Assembly: GCF_004152865.1 (NCBI RefSeq)
Contig: NZ_SEOO01000015.1
Location: 1-64,000 of the forward strand
Source of the DNA: Sphingobium cupriresistens
GTDB taxonomy: Bacteria > Pseudomonadota > Alphaproteobacteria > Sphingomonadales > Sphingomonadaceae
DNA length: 64,000 nt
Direction of reading: 5' to 3'
The position numbers and the translations under genes are program-made. Shown piece by piece: positions 52,040-59,836 of this stretch (positions within the stretch are counted from its first letter, which is position 1; each line of letters opens with the position of its first letter). The notes beneath the pieces were generated by a model. The model saw only the letters and a list, made by a program, of their open reading frames with translations. It was not told the DNA's origin and did not search any database.

Positions 52040-52542
52040 CCCGCCATCATCCCCGCGATGCTCGGCAATTCCTGCCGGTCGGGGTCCAGGCCGGTGGCGG
52101 CGAACCATGTGCGTTCGCGCAACGCCTGTTTTTCGCCATAGTCCAGCACGGCTTCCCAGACGGCGGGGGCCAGCGCCACCTTGCCATCTTCGCCCAGGAT
52201 GATGCGGTCGATCAGGCCGCCCAGCGCAACGATGGCATGTTCGACCTCTGCCAGATCTCGCCCTTCCACCGCCTTGGCCGATGCGATCGCCTGCGCCAGT
52301 TCCTCGGCATAGCCGGGATCGACCACAGGCTGCATCTCCTCCGCCAGCGCGATCATGGCTTGAAAGGAACCGGCTTCGAATGCTGCCGCCCATCGCCATT
52401 GCTGCGCGATCATCCGCAAATGACCGATGCACAGATTGACCTGGTCCCTGGCGAGTCGCTCGCGCCCGGTCAGCGCCGGGAGGACCACCTGTTCCAGCGC
52501 CTTGATGATGTTCGAGATGCGCAAATCGATACTCGGCAGCAT
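52036..52542 (-). CDS. Small helical protein, kinase partner (copy 1; DUF6285-like)
   Basis: A 168-residue, mainly helical protein of no known activity. It starts MLPSIDLRISNIIKALEQVV then LPALTGRERLARDQVNLCIG. A paralogue with the same start is at 54704. In both copies the gene follows an APH-like kinase gene by 3 bases. The pattern of VLPAL followed by an Arg-rich helix resembles small proteins (DUF6285, from memory) found next to phosphotransferases; LvaB, the accessory to the LvaA kinase of levulinate catabolism, is a positional analogue. A stabilising or activating subunit is my inference. Confidence 0.72.
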   Translation of the reverse strand: MLPSIDLRISNIIKALEQVVLPALTGRERLARDQVNLCIGHLRMIAQQWRWAAAFEAGSFQAMIALAEEMQPVVDPGYAEELAQAIASAKAVEGRDLAEVEHAIVALGGLIDRIILGEDGKVALAPAVWEAVLDYGEKQALRERTWFAATGLDPDRQELPSIAGMMAG

Positions 52543-52545
52543 GGG

Positions 52546-53718
52546 TCAGCCCTTCCGAATGAGTTGGACGATATGGCTTAGGAAAACGGCGCCAGCGGAG
52601 CCAAGCCAAGTCAGCACGACTTCCTGGTGATTGTTGCTGGCGATCGAGGCGCGCATGGCCTGCCCCAGATCCATCACCGCGCATTTATAGGCGTTGAGCA
52701 CTTCATAATAATGCAACCTGACCGGGTCGATCCGATTGCCGGAAGCAGCCTCATATTGCGTGACGAAATCGTCACGGGGCAGAAGGCCGCTGACCAGAAA
52801 GACGCCGTCGTCGCCCCAGGCGCCGAACAGTTTCTGCATGGTCCAGGCGATATCCTCATGAAAATCGCCGATGTGGGCGAGTTCCCAGTCGAGGACGGCG
52901 GTGAATTTGCCGCTCGGTTCCTCAAACATGAAATTGCCCATGCGCAGGTCGCCATGCACCAGCATCGGCCGATCGCACACCGGGGCATTTTCGCGCAGCC
53001 ACCGCTCGGCGAGCGCGACGACCGGCACGGGTTCCACCAGACAATCCCACCAGACCTGCGACCACCAGTTGACCTGCCAGATCGCCGCCTGATTGCCACC
53101 ACCGCGCGGCGCGTCGAAGAAGCGCAGCCGCGCCCGCGACCAGTCGAAACGATGGGTGGTGGCGAGCGCGTCGATATATTGCGGCGCCAACCTGTCGATC
53201 AGGCTGCCCAGCCGCCCCCCCATGCCGGACACACCGCCGCTTCCGCCCTCGCTGGGTTGCGTCACACCGCGCACAAAGCCCAGAATGACGGCCGGCTGCC
53301 CCAACAGATCGCCATCTGCATCGAACCACCGAACCGGCGCGACCGGCATGTGGTTGCCCATGATCGCCTGGATTTCCCCTTCCCGGCCGCGACAGGTCTG
53401 GGCGATCGCCTCAAGCGGGTCCATCCGCAGCACCAGCCGCTCGCCTTGCGGGTCTTCGCGATGGTTCAGCGTGAAGGCGAACTGCTCCTTCGATGCGCCG
53501 CCCGACATGCGTTCGACGTCGCTGATCGCAATTTCCTCCAGCCCCTTGGCCGCGAAGAATCCGGTGAGCATCGCCATCACTTCGGCGTCGGACTTGGGTC
53601 GATAGGGACCGGTATCGCGCAAGCGAACCGTTCGTTCCAATATATGGCGGATGCGCGGTTCCATCTCGGACCTGTCCCAGACGTCCACGTCCTCGCGGCT
53701 GGCAAGCGTCATCGGCAT
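52546..53718 (-). CDS. Aminoglycoside-phosphotransferase-like kinase (copy 1)
   Basis: A 390-residue APH-fold kinase. The N-terminal lobe has SGGASKEQFAFTLNHRE and LVLRMDPLEAIAQTCRGREG; the catalytic loop is LVHGDLRMGNFMFEE (His255, Asp257, Asn262), and the metal Asp277 is in AVLDWELAHIGDFHED. In catabolism, related kinases phosphorylate hydroxyacyl-CoAs so that phosphate can be eliminated (LvaA, ACAD10/11). Here it is preceded by an AttH-like gene and followed by a small helical protein gene, an arrangement repeated at 55220. A perfect AAGGAGGA precedes the ATG at 53718. Confidence 0.9.
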   Translation of the reverse strand: MPMTLASREDVDVWDRSEMEPRIRHILERTVRLRDTGPYRPKSDAEVMAMLTGFFAAKGLEEIAISDVERMSGGASKEQFAFTLNHREDPQGERLVLRMDPLEAIAQTCRGREGEIQAIMGNHMPVAPVRWFDADGDLLGQPAVILGFVRGVTQPSEGGSGGVSGMGGRLGSLIDRLAPQYIDALATTHRFDWSRARLRFFDAPRGGGNQAAIWQVNWWSQVWWDCLVEPVPVVALAERWLRENAPVCDRPMLVHGDLRMGNFMFEEPSGKFTAVLDWELAHIGDFHEDIAWTMQKLFGAWGDDGVFLVSGLLPRDDFVTQYEAASGNRIDPVRLHYYEVLNAYKCAVMDLGQAMRASIASNNHQEVVLTWLGSAGAVFLSHIVQLIRKG

Positions 53719-53732
53719 GGCGATATCCTCCT

Positions 53733-54662
53733 TCACCAGGCGAAGCGCCGAACATAGGGCCTGGCGAATGTGAGATAGTCGCGGTTCCAGCAGAATTCGC
53801 ACCAGCCGGTGCCCTGTTCTCCGTCGACCGTGGCCGTAACCACGGCTTCGTTCAACAGTACGGCCGGGTCCAGGTCGAGCTGATATTTCGCGAAAGCCCG
53901 GCAATCGACGAAGACCGACCGCCCGTCGCTGTCAGTGACGGTGACGCGGAAGCGCTCCTGCATCATGTCGTCGTCATAATCGATGTCATAGTCGATGTTC
54001 TGGACATGCTGCATGACGCCGTCCTTGAACAGATATCCGCGCGTTTCGACCTTGCCGAACGACATCATCTCGAAGAAATGCACCGACACGCTCGGCGTGG
54101 TGGCGTGAAACCATTTATAATGCTGGTTGAGGCCCCAGACGCGCGGCCCCCAGCTATGATCGCGGATCATGAAATCGTTGAGCGCGAAATCCTTTCCGTC
54201 GATACGCAGATTGCCCTTGATCCTGCCATGCTGCTCGGTGCGATCATCACCATAATAGGGCGGGTTGCCTTTGGGATGCATACTGAAGGCATAGGGCGGA
54301 TGAATCGCGCTCCATTGCCCTTCGAACTGGATGCGATCGCCCACCCAGCCCAGATCGATCGTTTTGAACGGCTCGCGCACAGCCATCAGCAAGGGACCAA
54401 AGCGCCAATCGTCAAAGTCCATGTCGTCCGACACCATCTGCTCGACTTCCTCCTCGATCGGCGCGCTTAGGCCGGGACCGAACAGGTGAAGGCGTCCCTT
54501 GGCATGGCCGTTGGCGCGCACCGTGGGATAATAGAAGCCGGCAATGCCATATTGCGGCAAGACGAACTGGTGGGTAGCGGATTCCCGGCCATCGTCCGCC
54601 ATTTTATGGCGATAAGCGTTTTTGACGGGATAGTCGGCGAACGGCTCTGTGGTTTCAGGCAT
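53733..54662 (-). CDS. AttH/CrtC-like two-domain lipocalin-fold protein (copy 1)
   Basis: A 309-residue soluble protein, without a signal peptide, resembling the AttH / carotenoid 1,2-hydratase-like fold (DUF7064/7065-type): HQFVLPQYGIAGFYYPTVRA, GDRIQFEGQWSAIHPPYAFS, the conserved RDHSWGPRVWGLNQHYKWFH near the middle, and a C-terminal barrel ending GWCEFCWNRDYLTFARPYVR. Such proteins bind or hydrate hydrophobic terpenoid-like molecules. It is the first gene of a cassette with an APH-like kinase and a small helical protein. The role may be substrate hydration or binding, unproven. Confidence 0.75.
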   Translation of the reverse strand: MPETTEPFADYPVKNAYRHKMADDGRESATHQFVLPQYGIAGFYYPTVRANGHAKGRLHLFGPGLSAPIEEEVEQMVSDDMDFDDWRFGPLLMAVREPFKTIDLGWVGDRIQFEGQWSAIHPPYAFSMHPKGNPPYYGDDRTEQHGRIKGNLRIDGKDFALNDFMIRDHSWGPRVWGLNQHYKWFHATTPSVSVHFFEMMSFGKVETRGYLFKDGVMQHVQNIDYDIDYDDDMMQERFRVTVTDSDGRSVFVDCRAFAKYQLDLDPAVLLNEAVVTATVDGEQGTGWCEFCWNRDYLTFARPYVRRFAW

Positions 54663-54703
54663 CTTCGGCTTCTCCTTGTATTTTCTGTTCTTCGGCTGCG
54701 CCT

Positions 54704-55216
54704 TCAGTCAGCGTCAGCCAGCATCGTCTCCAGGTCAGGCAGGTCGTTCTGGTCGGGGTCGAGCCGGTTAGCCTTGAACCAGCTTCGCTCCCGCCGGGCA
54801 TGGCGCAGCGCATAGTCGAGCAGCGCGTCGATCGAGGCGGGCGGCAGCGGCGCATGATCCGTTCCGCCCAGAATGACCGCATCGACGGCGTGGCCAAGGT
54901 CGATATTGGCCCGTTCGATCGCGGTCACGCTGGCGCGATCGCACGCCTGCGCCATGGCCAGCGCGGCTTTCAGATCGTCCGCCAGCAAGGCCGACGCAGC
55001 GGGCAGCAATTGCCGGGCGAGTCCCTGCAAATCGTCAAGCGCCACCTGCTCGTAACGGAGCGCGGACTTCCATTGTTCGCCCATCATGCGCAAGTGACCG
55101 GCCACCAGCATGGCCTGATCGCGGGCCAGGCGCTGGTCGCGCGGCAGCGCGGGCAGGACTACCTGCTCCAGCGCCTTGATCATGTTCGCGATGCGCAGGT
55201 CGATATTGGGCAGCAT
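54704..55216 (-). CDS. Small helical protein, kinase partner (copy 2; DUF6285-like)
   Basis: A 170-residue helical protein paralogous to that at 52036. The first 20 residues, MLPNIDLRIANMIKALEQVV, differ from copy 1 by only two or three residues. ARRERSWFKANRLDPDQNDL near the C-terminus parallels LRERTWFAATGLDPDRQELP in copy 1. It follows the second APH-like kinase by 3 bases. Function unknown; conservation of its position beside the kinase in both copies suggests they act as a complex. Confidence 0.72.
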   Translation of the reverse strand: MLPNIDLRIANMIKALEQVVLPALPRDQRLARDQAMLVAGHLRMMGEQWKSALRYEQVALDDLQGLARQLLPAASALLADDLKAALAMAQACDRASVTAIERANIDLGHAVDAVILGGTDHAPLPPASIDALLDYALRHARRERSWFKANRLDPDQNDLPDLETMLADAD

Positions 55217-55219
55217 GGA

Positions 55220-56401
55220 TCAGGCCTCCCGAATGAGCATGACGAGTTGTTCCAGGAACACGGCGCCGGCGGAGCCGAGCCAGGTGAGGATGATATCCTG
55301 GTGATTATTGCTCTGCGTCGCGGCGCGCATCGCCTGGCCCAGGTCGATCACCGCGCATTTATAGGCGTTGAGCACCTCATAATAGCGCAGCTTCACCGGA
55401 TCGATGCGATTGCCGGACGCTGCTTCATAGGCGCGCAGGAACTCGTCCCGCGCGATCAGCCCGCACACCAGGAAGGTGCCATCGTCCGTCCAAGTGCCAA
55501 AAAGGCGCTGGATGGCCCAGGCGATATCCTCGTGGAAATCCCCGATATGCGCCAGTTCCCAGTCCAGTACGGCGGTGAACTTGCCGCTTGGCTCCTCGAA
55601 CATGAAATTGCCCAGCCGCAGATCGCTGTGGCACATGACGGGCGCGTCGCAGATCGGCGCATGTTCGCGCAGCCAGCGTTCGGCATAGGTCACCATCGCG
55701 ACCGGCTGGACGACGCCGTCCCACCAGACCTGCGACCACCAGTTGACCTGCCAGATCGCCGCCTGTCGCGTCCCCGCTTCGGGCGCCGCATAATAGGACA
55801 GGTCGGCGGAGCGCCAGTCGAACCGATGCACCTGCGCCAGCGCGTCGATAAATTGCGGCGCCAGCTTGGCGGCCCAATCGTCATAGCGCGTGCCGATGCC
55901 CGACACGCCATGCCCCGTGCCTTCGCTCGGTTCGGTCACGCCATTGACGAAGCCCAGTATGATCGCCGGCTGGCCCATTATCTCGCCGTCCGCATCGACG
56001 CTGCGGACCGATGCGACCGGCAATATGCCCGCAAACGCCACATGCACCTGCGCCTCGCGACCGCGACAGGTTTGCGAAATCGCCTCCAGCGGGTCCATGC
56101 GCAGCACCAGCCGCTCCCCCACCCCGTCGCCCTTATGCCGCAAGGTGAAGGCGAACTGCTCCTTCGAAGCGCCGCCCGCCATGCGCGCCACGTCGGAAAT
56201 GCCGATCGCTTCCAGCCCTTCGGTCCTGGCGAAATAGCGCTCCAGCATGGCGATGACCTCGCTATCGGTCTTCGCCGCATAGGGGCCTTTCACCCGGTCC
56301 CGCACGGTCCGGTCGAGTATCTCCCGGATGCGCGGCTCCATGTCGTCGCGGTTCCAGATATCGATCCTGTCGATCGGCGGCGCGTCGATGATCTCGCTCA
56401 T
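55220..56401 (-). CDS. Aminoglycoside-phosphotransferase-like kinase (copy 2)
   Basis: A 393-residue paralogue of the kinase at 52546, identical over long stretches (QAAIWQVNWWSQVWWD, FTAVLDWELAHIGDFHEDIA, YYEVLNAYKCAV). The catalytic loop is MCHSDLRLGNFMFEE: His258, Asp260 and Asn265 are kept but the middle Gly is Ser. Asp280 is the metal ligand. The start MSEIID at 56401 lies one base from the AttH-like stop; the frame is open upstream, but only as overlap with that gene. Substrate specificity probably differs from copy 1. Confidence 0.9.
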   Translation of the reverse strand: MSEIIDAPPIDRIDIWNRDDMEPRIREILDRTVRDRVKGPYAAKTDSEVIAMLERYFARTEGLEAIGISDVARMAGGASKEQFAFTLRHKGDGVGERLVLRMDPLEAISQTCRGREAQVHVAFAGILPVASVRSVDADGEIMGQPAIILGFVNGVTEPSEGTGHGVSGIGTRYDDWAAKLAPQFIDALAQVHRFDWRSADLSYYAAPEAGTRQAAIWQVNWWSQVWWDGVVQPVAMVTYAERWLREHAPICDAPVMCHSDLRLGNFMFEEPSGKFTAVLDWELAHIGDFHEDIAWAIQRLFGTWTDDGTFLVCGLIARDEFLRAYEAASGNRIDPVKLRYYEVLNAYKCAVIDLGQAMRAATQSNNHQDIILTWLGSAGAVFLEQLVMLIREA

Positions 56402-56402
56402 G

Positions 56403-57326
56403 TCAATTGCCATTGCCTTCCCAGGGAAAGCGGAAGCCGCCTTCGCCCATGCCGTAGCCAACCGTCCCGTCGCTCAGCCGATATTCCATCATTTGTTCGA
56501 CCATCACGAAACTGTCGAAGGGAAACTGCCAGCGGAACAACGGCTTGGCGGTAAACTCCCACAAGCGGTCATCCTCGTCCCACACCTTCCAGTGGACATG
56601 TTTGAAGCCCATCTCGTCGGGCTCGTATTCGATCAGCTCCTCGACACGACCGATATGATGCCAGCGCTGCCCGTCGTGCAGGATCTTCTGATAGCCCTCA
56701 CCCTGCTCGGTGATGGCGTGGACCGCGACGCAGGACATGCCATTGTCGAAGATCGGCCATGCCAGCCGGTAATGCTGCACCCCGGCCCAGTTGCGCGGGC
56801 CGCAGCTGACGTCGCGAAAGCCCGCATCCTTGATCGTGATGGTCTGTCCAGTGCGCAGGCGCACCGTGCCGGTGACGTCGCAGGCCCCTTCCAGATGGAT
56901 ATAGGCCAGTTCCCGCGCGATCGCGTCGTCCTCATTGCCCGGCACGATGCTGTCGCCCATCGGAAAGCGTTGATCCCAGCAGAGGTCGACGCCGAAATCC
57001 TCGGTATCGATGGTAATCCGGCAGGTCTGCGACGGCCGCACCGCCTCGACGCGCACACCCGCAACGGTCACCCCGCCTACCGGACGATCCTGGGTGTAAG
57101 GCAGATTCATGTTGACGCGGGTGAAGAGCGGCTTTCCGTCCATGAAAAAAATCGCGAAGCCGTTGGTTTCGCCCATATTCTCCATGAAGCCGAAGCGAAT
57201 GAACCCGCCCAATTTCGCCTGCCGGTCATAAAAGTTGAAATAGTAGCTCTGGCTCCATTTCGGGATAGCGGGATTGGAAATGTGGCGCTCACAATTTTCG
57301 GTCATATAGGCGGTGGTGAGTTCCAT
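56403..57326 (-). CDS. AttH/CrtC-like two-domain lipocalin-fold protein (copy 2)
   Basis: A 307-residue protein related to that at 53733: YYFNFYDRQAKLGGFIRFGF, FFMDGKPLFTRVNMNLPYTQ, and the conserved RDVSCGPRNWAGVQHYRLAW, which corresponds to RDHSWGPRVWGLNQHYKWFH of copy 1. The His-Ser-Trp of copy 1 is Val-Ser-Cys here. It is probably intracellular, since no signal peptide is visible. It heads the second copy of the AttH-kinase-helical cassette and is the first gene after the TonB receptor gene. AGGAAAG precedes the ATG at 57326. Confidence 0.75.
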   Translation of the reverse strand: MELTTAYMTENCERHISNPAIPKWSQSYYFNFYDRQAKLGGFIRFGFMENMGETNGFAIFFMDGKPLFTRVNMNLPYTQDRPVGGVTVAGVRVEAVRPSQTCRITIDTEDFGVDLCWDQRFPMGDSIVPGNEDDAIARELAYIHLEGACDVTGTVRLRTGQTITIKDAGFRDVSCGPRNWAGVQHYRLAWPIFDNGMSCVAVHAITEQGEGYQKILHDGQRWHHIGRVEELIEYEPDEMGFKHVHWKVWDEDDRLWEFTAKPLFRWQFPFDSFVMVEQMMEYRLSDGTVGYGMGEGGFRFPWEGNGN

Positions 57327-57356
57327 AATCTTTCCTCAATGCACGGACGCGAGAAG

Positions 57357-57384
57357 GACGCGGCCGCCGGTCAGCGGCCGCGTC
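57357..57384 (-). terminator. Hairpin after the TonB receptor gene, possible attenuator
   Basis: Perfect 11-base arms GACGCGGCCGC (57357-57367) and GCGGCCGCGTC (57374-57384) with a 6-base loop lie just past the receptor stop codon. No T-run follows on the reverse strand, so it may reduce read-through or protect the mRNA 3' end without fully terminating before the downstream cassette. Confidence 0.5.
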
Positions 57385-57389
57385 GGCTG

Positions 57390-59774
57390 TTATCTGAAGT
57401 TGAAACCGACCGTCACACCATAGGTCGCAGGCCGGCCGGCGAACCGGGCGGAATTGTCATTGGCGGGAATGACGTTGGTCCAATAATAGCGGTTAAAGAT
57501 ATTCTTGGCCCACAGGCTGACTCGCCAGCGTTCGTCGCGCGCGACATAGCCGACGCGACCATCGACCGTCGTATAGCCGTCAATCTTGTAGATATAGTCG
57601 ACACCGGGCTTGAGGATCGTCGCGGGCGATGCCGGGAAGGTGATCCGGCGACCGCCCAGCGTCGCATCCGACGCGCTGCGACCGGCGATGGTGAAGCCGA
57701 CGAAGGGGGCGCCGCCATCGGGCATTTCGACCTTGTAATCGACGTTCAGCGAACCCGACCATTTAGGCGTGAACGGCAACGGATCGCCGCTGAAATCATT
57801 GTTCACGCCAATCACGTTCACGCCGGTATAGCGCTTCACCTTGGAGTCCAGATAGGTGCCCGCCGCAGCGATCGTCAGCCCTTCGACCGGACGGAAGGTG
57901 ACATCGGCCTCCGCGCCCTGAATGCGCGATTTGGGCACGTTGACCAGCACGTCGAGAATACCGAAGATCGGGTCGGGCGTCTTGCCGCGGATCTGCTTGT
58001 CGCGATAATCATAATAGAAGGCCGCGAAGTTGAGCGAGACCATGCGATCGAACAATTGCGTCTTTACCCCCGCCTCATAGGCCGTGACCGATTCCTGCGT
58101 CACGGGCGAAAGCGCGGTGTAGGTCGCGGCGGCCAGGCTGGGATAGGAGCCGGCCTTGTACCCGCGCGAAGCGTTGGCATAGACCAGCGTCTGCGGCGTC
58201 ACCTGATAATCCAGGCCGACACGCCATGAGACATTATCCTCCTTGAGCGTGCGGATATAGGGCTCGCCGGGGACGTTATTCTCGTTCAGCGAATAACAGT
58301 CGGTGTTGCCGATCGGGGTGAACGGCACGCTGCCCAGCAGCGTTCCGAGCAGGTTGAACAGATCGGCGACATTGCCGTCACCGGCCGCATAGCCGCAGAT
58401 ATTGGCGTTGTTGCGGCTCTTGGTGTAGCGCGCCGCGCCCTTGAGCGTCAGTTCTTCGGTCAGCTTATATTCCGCATTACCGAAGAAGGCGTAATTCTCG
58501 ATCTTCTGCTTGTTGGTTACGCCACTGGCGTTGATGAACAGGTTGTTGGGATTATAGTTGGTGCTGTCGATATAGCGCAGAACCTGATTTTCGAAGGTTG
58601 TGCTCTTTTCGTAATTCGCGCCCAATATCCAGCGGAAGGTCCCGGACTGATCGTTGGCCAGACGCAGTTCCTGATTGAAGGAATGAATATAGCCGTCATT
58701 GCGTTCCAGATCGAACACGATGAGGTTCATGCCGTCGCCGTCGGTGACCTGATCCTGCTTGTAATCATCATAGGATGTCAGTGACGTCAGCGTCAGATCG
58801 TCGCTCAGGTCGATGTCGCTGCGCAGCGCCGCCTGGAAGAATTTGCGATCCGCACGCGGACGAAGCGCGCCGGTCGACCAGTCGGCTGCGCGCGCATTGT
58901 CCGGCGCGAAGGGATAGTCCAGCAACTCAGGCTTGGCGAAGGCGGGAATCTGGCCGAATTTGAGCACCAGTTGCTGCGCCTGCGGATCGGACTTGTCGCG
59001 CCAGCCATTGATGTTCAGCGCAAAACGCACCGTATCGGCTGGCGTCCAGTCCAGCAGGAAGCGTCCGGCATAATATTCCTGCTCGCCCAGCTTGTCGTTG
59101 CGGGTGTAGCTTTTCTGCCAGTCGTCGGCGTGCAACGCCGTCCCCGCGAGACGAAAGCGCAGATTTTGCGTGATCGGTCCGCTTATGAAGGCATTGCCGT
59201 CCACCTGGTTGAAACGGCCATAGCTGATGTCGCCGCCCGCTTCGAACGCGGATGTCGGCTTGGCGGCGATATAATTGATCGCGCCGCCCGTCGAATTCTG
59301 GCCAAACAGCGTGCCCTGCGGTCCCTTGAGCACTTCCACCCGTTCCAGGTCGAATGCGGTATGGCTGGCCATCACCGGGAAAGGCAGCGGGGTCTGGTCG
59401 AGATAGACGCTGACCGCCGGATAGACGCCCAGCGAACTTTCGTTGAAACCCACGCCACGCAGGGTGAAGATGGGTGTGTTGGCGGTGCTCGATGCAAAGG
59501 CAAGACCCGGCACGACGCTGGCGATATCCTCCAGCGAGGTGACCTTGCGGCTTTCGAGCGCTTCGCCCGATACGGCCGTGATCGACAGGCCGACCTTGTT
59601 GATATTTTCCGACCGCTTGTTGGCGGTCACGATGATTTCACCGTCGGGCGATGGTTGCGATGTCGATGCGGCGGCCGATTGCGGCGCCGCCTGATCCTGC
59701 GCGAAGGCAGGGCTGGCCGCCACCAGCCCGACCACGCCCGCCGAACGCATCAATCGTGAAAAATTGCGTTTCAT
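57390..59774 (-). CDS. TonB-dependent outer-membrane receptor (copy 2)
   Basis: A 794-residue receptor: signal peptide SRLMRSAGVVGLVAASPAFA, TonB-box-like region GEIIVTANKRSENINKVGLS, plug LEDIASVVPGLAF and FTLRGVGFNESSLGVYPAVS, VEVLKGPQGTLFGQNSTGGA, and a barrel ending YGVTVGFNFR. The plug is nearly identical to that of the receptor at 18656-21085, pointing to duplication. GGAGGGGAAG precedes the ATG at 59774. Aldehyde dehydrogenase is encoded upstream and the AttH-kinase cassette downstream. The 19-bp palindrome is absent upstream, so control differs from copy 1. Confidence 0.95.
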   Translation of the reverse strand: MKRNFSRLMRSAGVVGLVAASPAFAQDQAAPQSAAASTSQPSPDGEIIVTANKRSENINKVGLSITAVSGEALESRKVTSLEDIASVVPGLAFASSTANTPIFTLRGVGFNESSLGVYPAVSVYLDQTPLPFPVMASHTAFDLERVEVLKGPQGTLFGQNSTGGAINYIAAKPTSAFEAGGDISYGRFNQVDGNAFISGPITQNLRFRLAGTALHADDWQKSYTRNDKLGEQEYYAGRFLLDWTPADTVRFALNINGWRDKSDPQAQQLVLKFGQIPAFAKPELLDYPFAPDNARAADWSTGALRPRADRKFFQAALRSDIDLSDDLTLTSLTSYDDYKQDQVTDGDGMNLIVFDLERNDGYIHSFNQELRLANDQSGTFRWILGANYEKSTTFENQVLRYIDSTNYNPNNLFINASGVTNKQKIENYAFFGNAEYKLTEELTLKGAARYTKSRNNANICGYAAGDGNVADLFNLLGTLLGSVPFTPIGNTDCYSLNENNVPGEPYIRTLKEDNVSWRVGLDYQVTPQTLVYANASRGYKAGSYPSLAAATYTALSPVTQESVTAYEAGVKTQLFDRMVSLNFAAFYYDYRDKQIRGKTPDPIFGILDVLVNVPKSRIQGAEADVTFRPVEGLTIAAAGTYLDSKVKRYTGVNVIGVNNDFSGDPLPFTPKWSGSLNVDYKVEMPDGGAPFVGFTIAGRSASDATLGGRRITFPASPATILKPGVDYIYKIDGYTTVDGRVGYVARDERWRVSLWAKNIFNRYYWTNVIPANDNSARFAGRPATYGVTVGFNFR

Positions 59775-59836
59775 TTCTTCCCCTCCAATTGTGATTTTCG
59801 TTGATAATTTTTGCGTATTTTCAGGTAAATATCGGT

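Noticed and set aside
50624..52684. 686-codon MmgE/PrpD protein starting far upstream
   Set aside because: The extra N-terminal 215 codons overlap the small helical protein gene in another frame and have no homology; the ATG at 52039 gives the normal family start.
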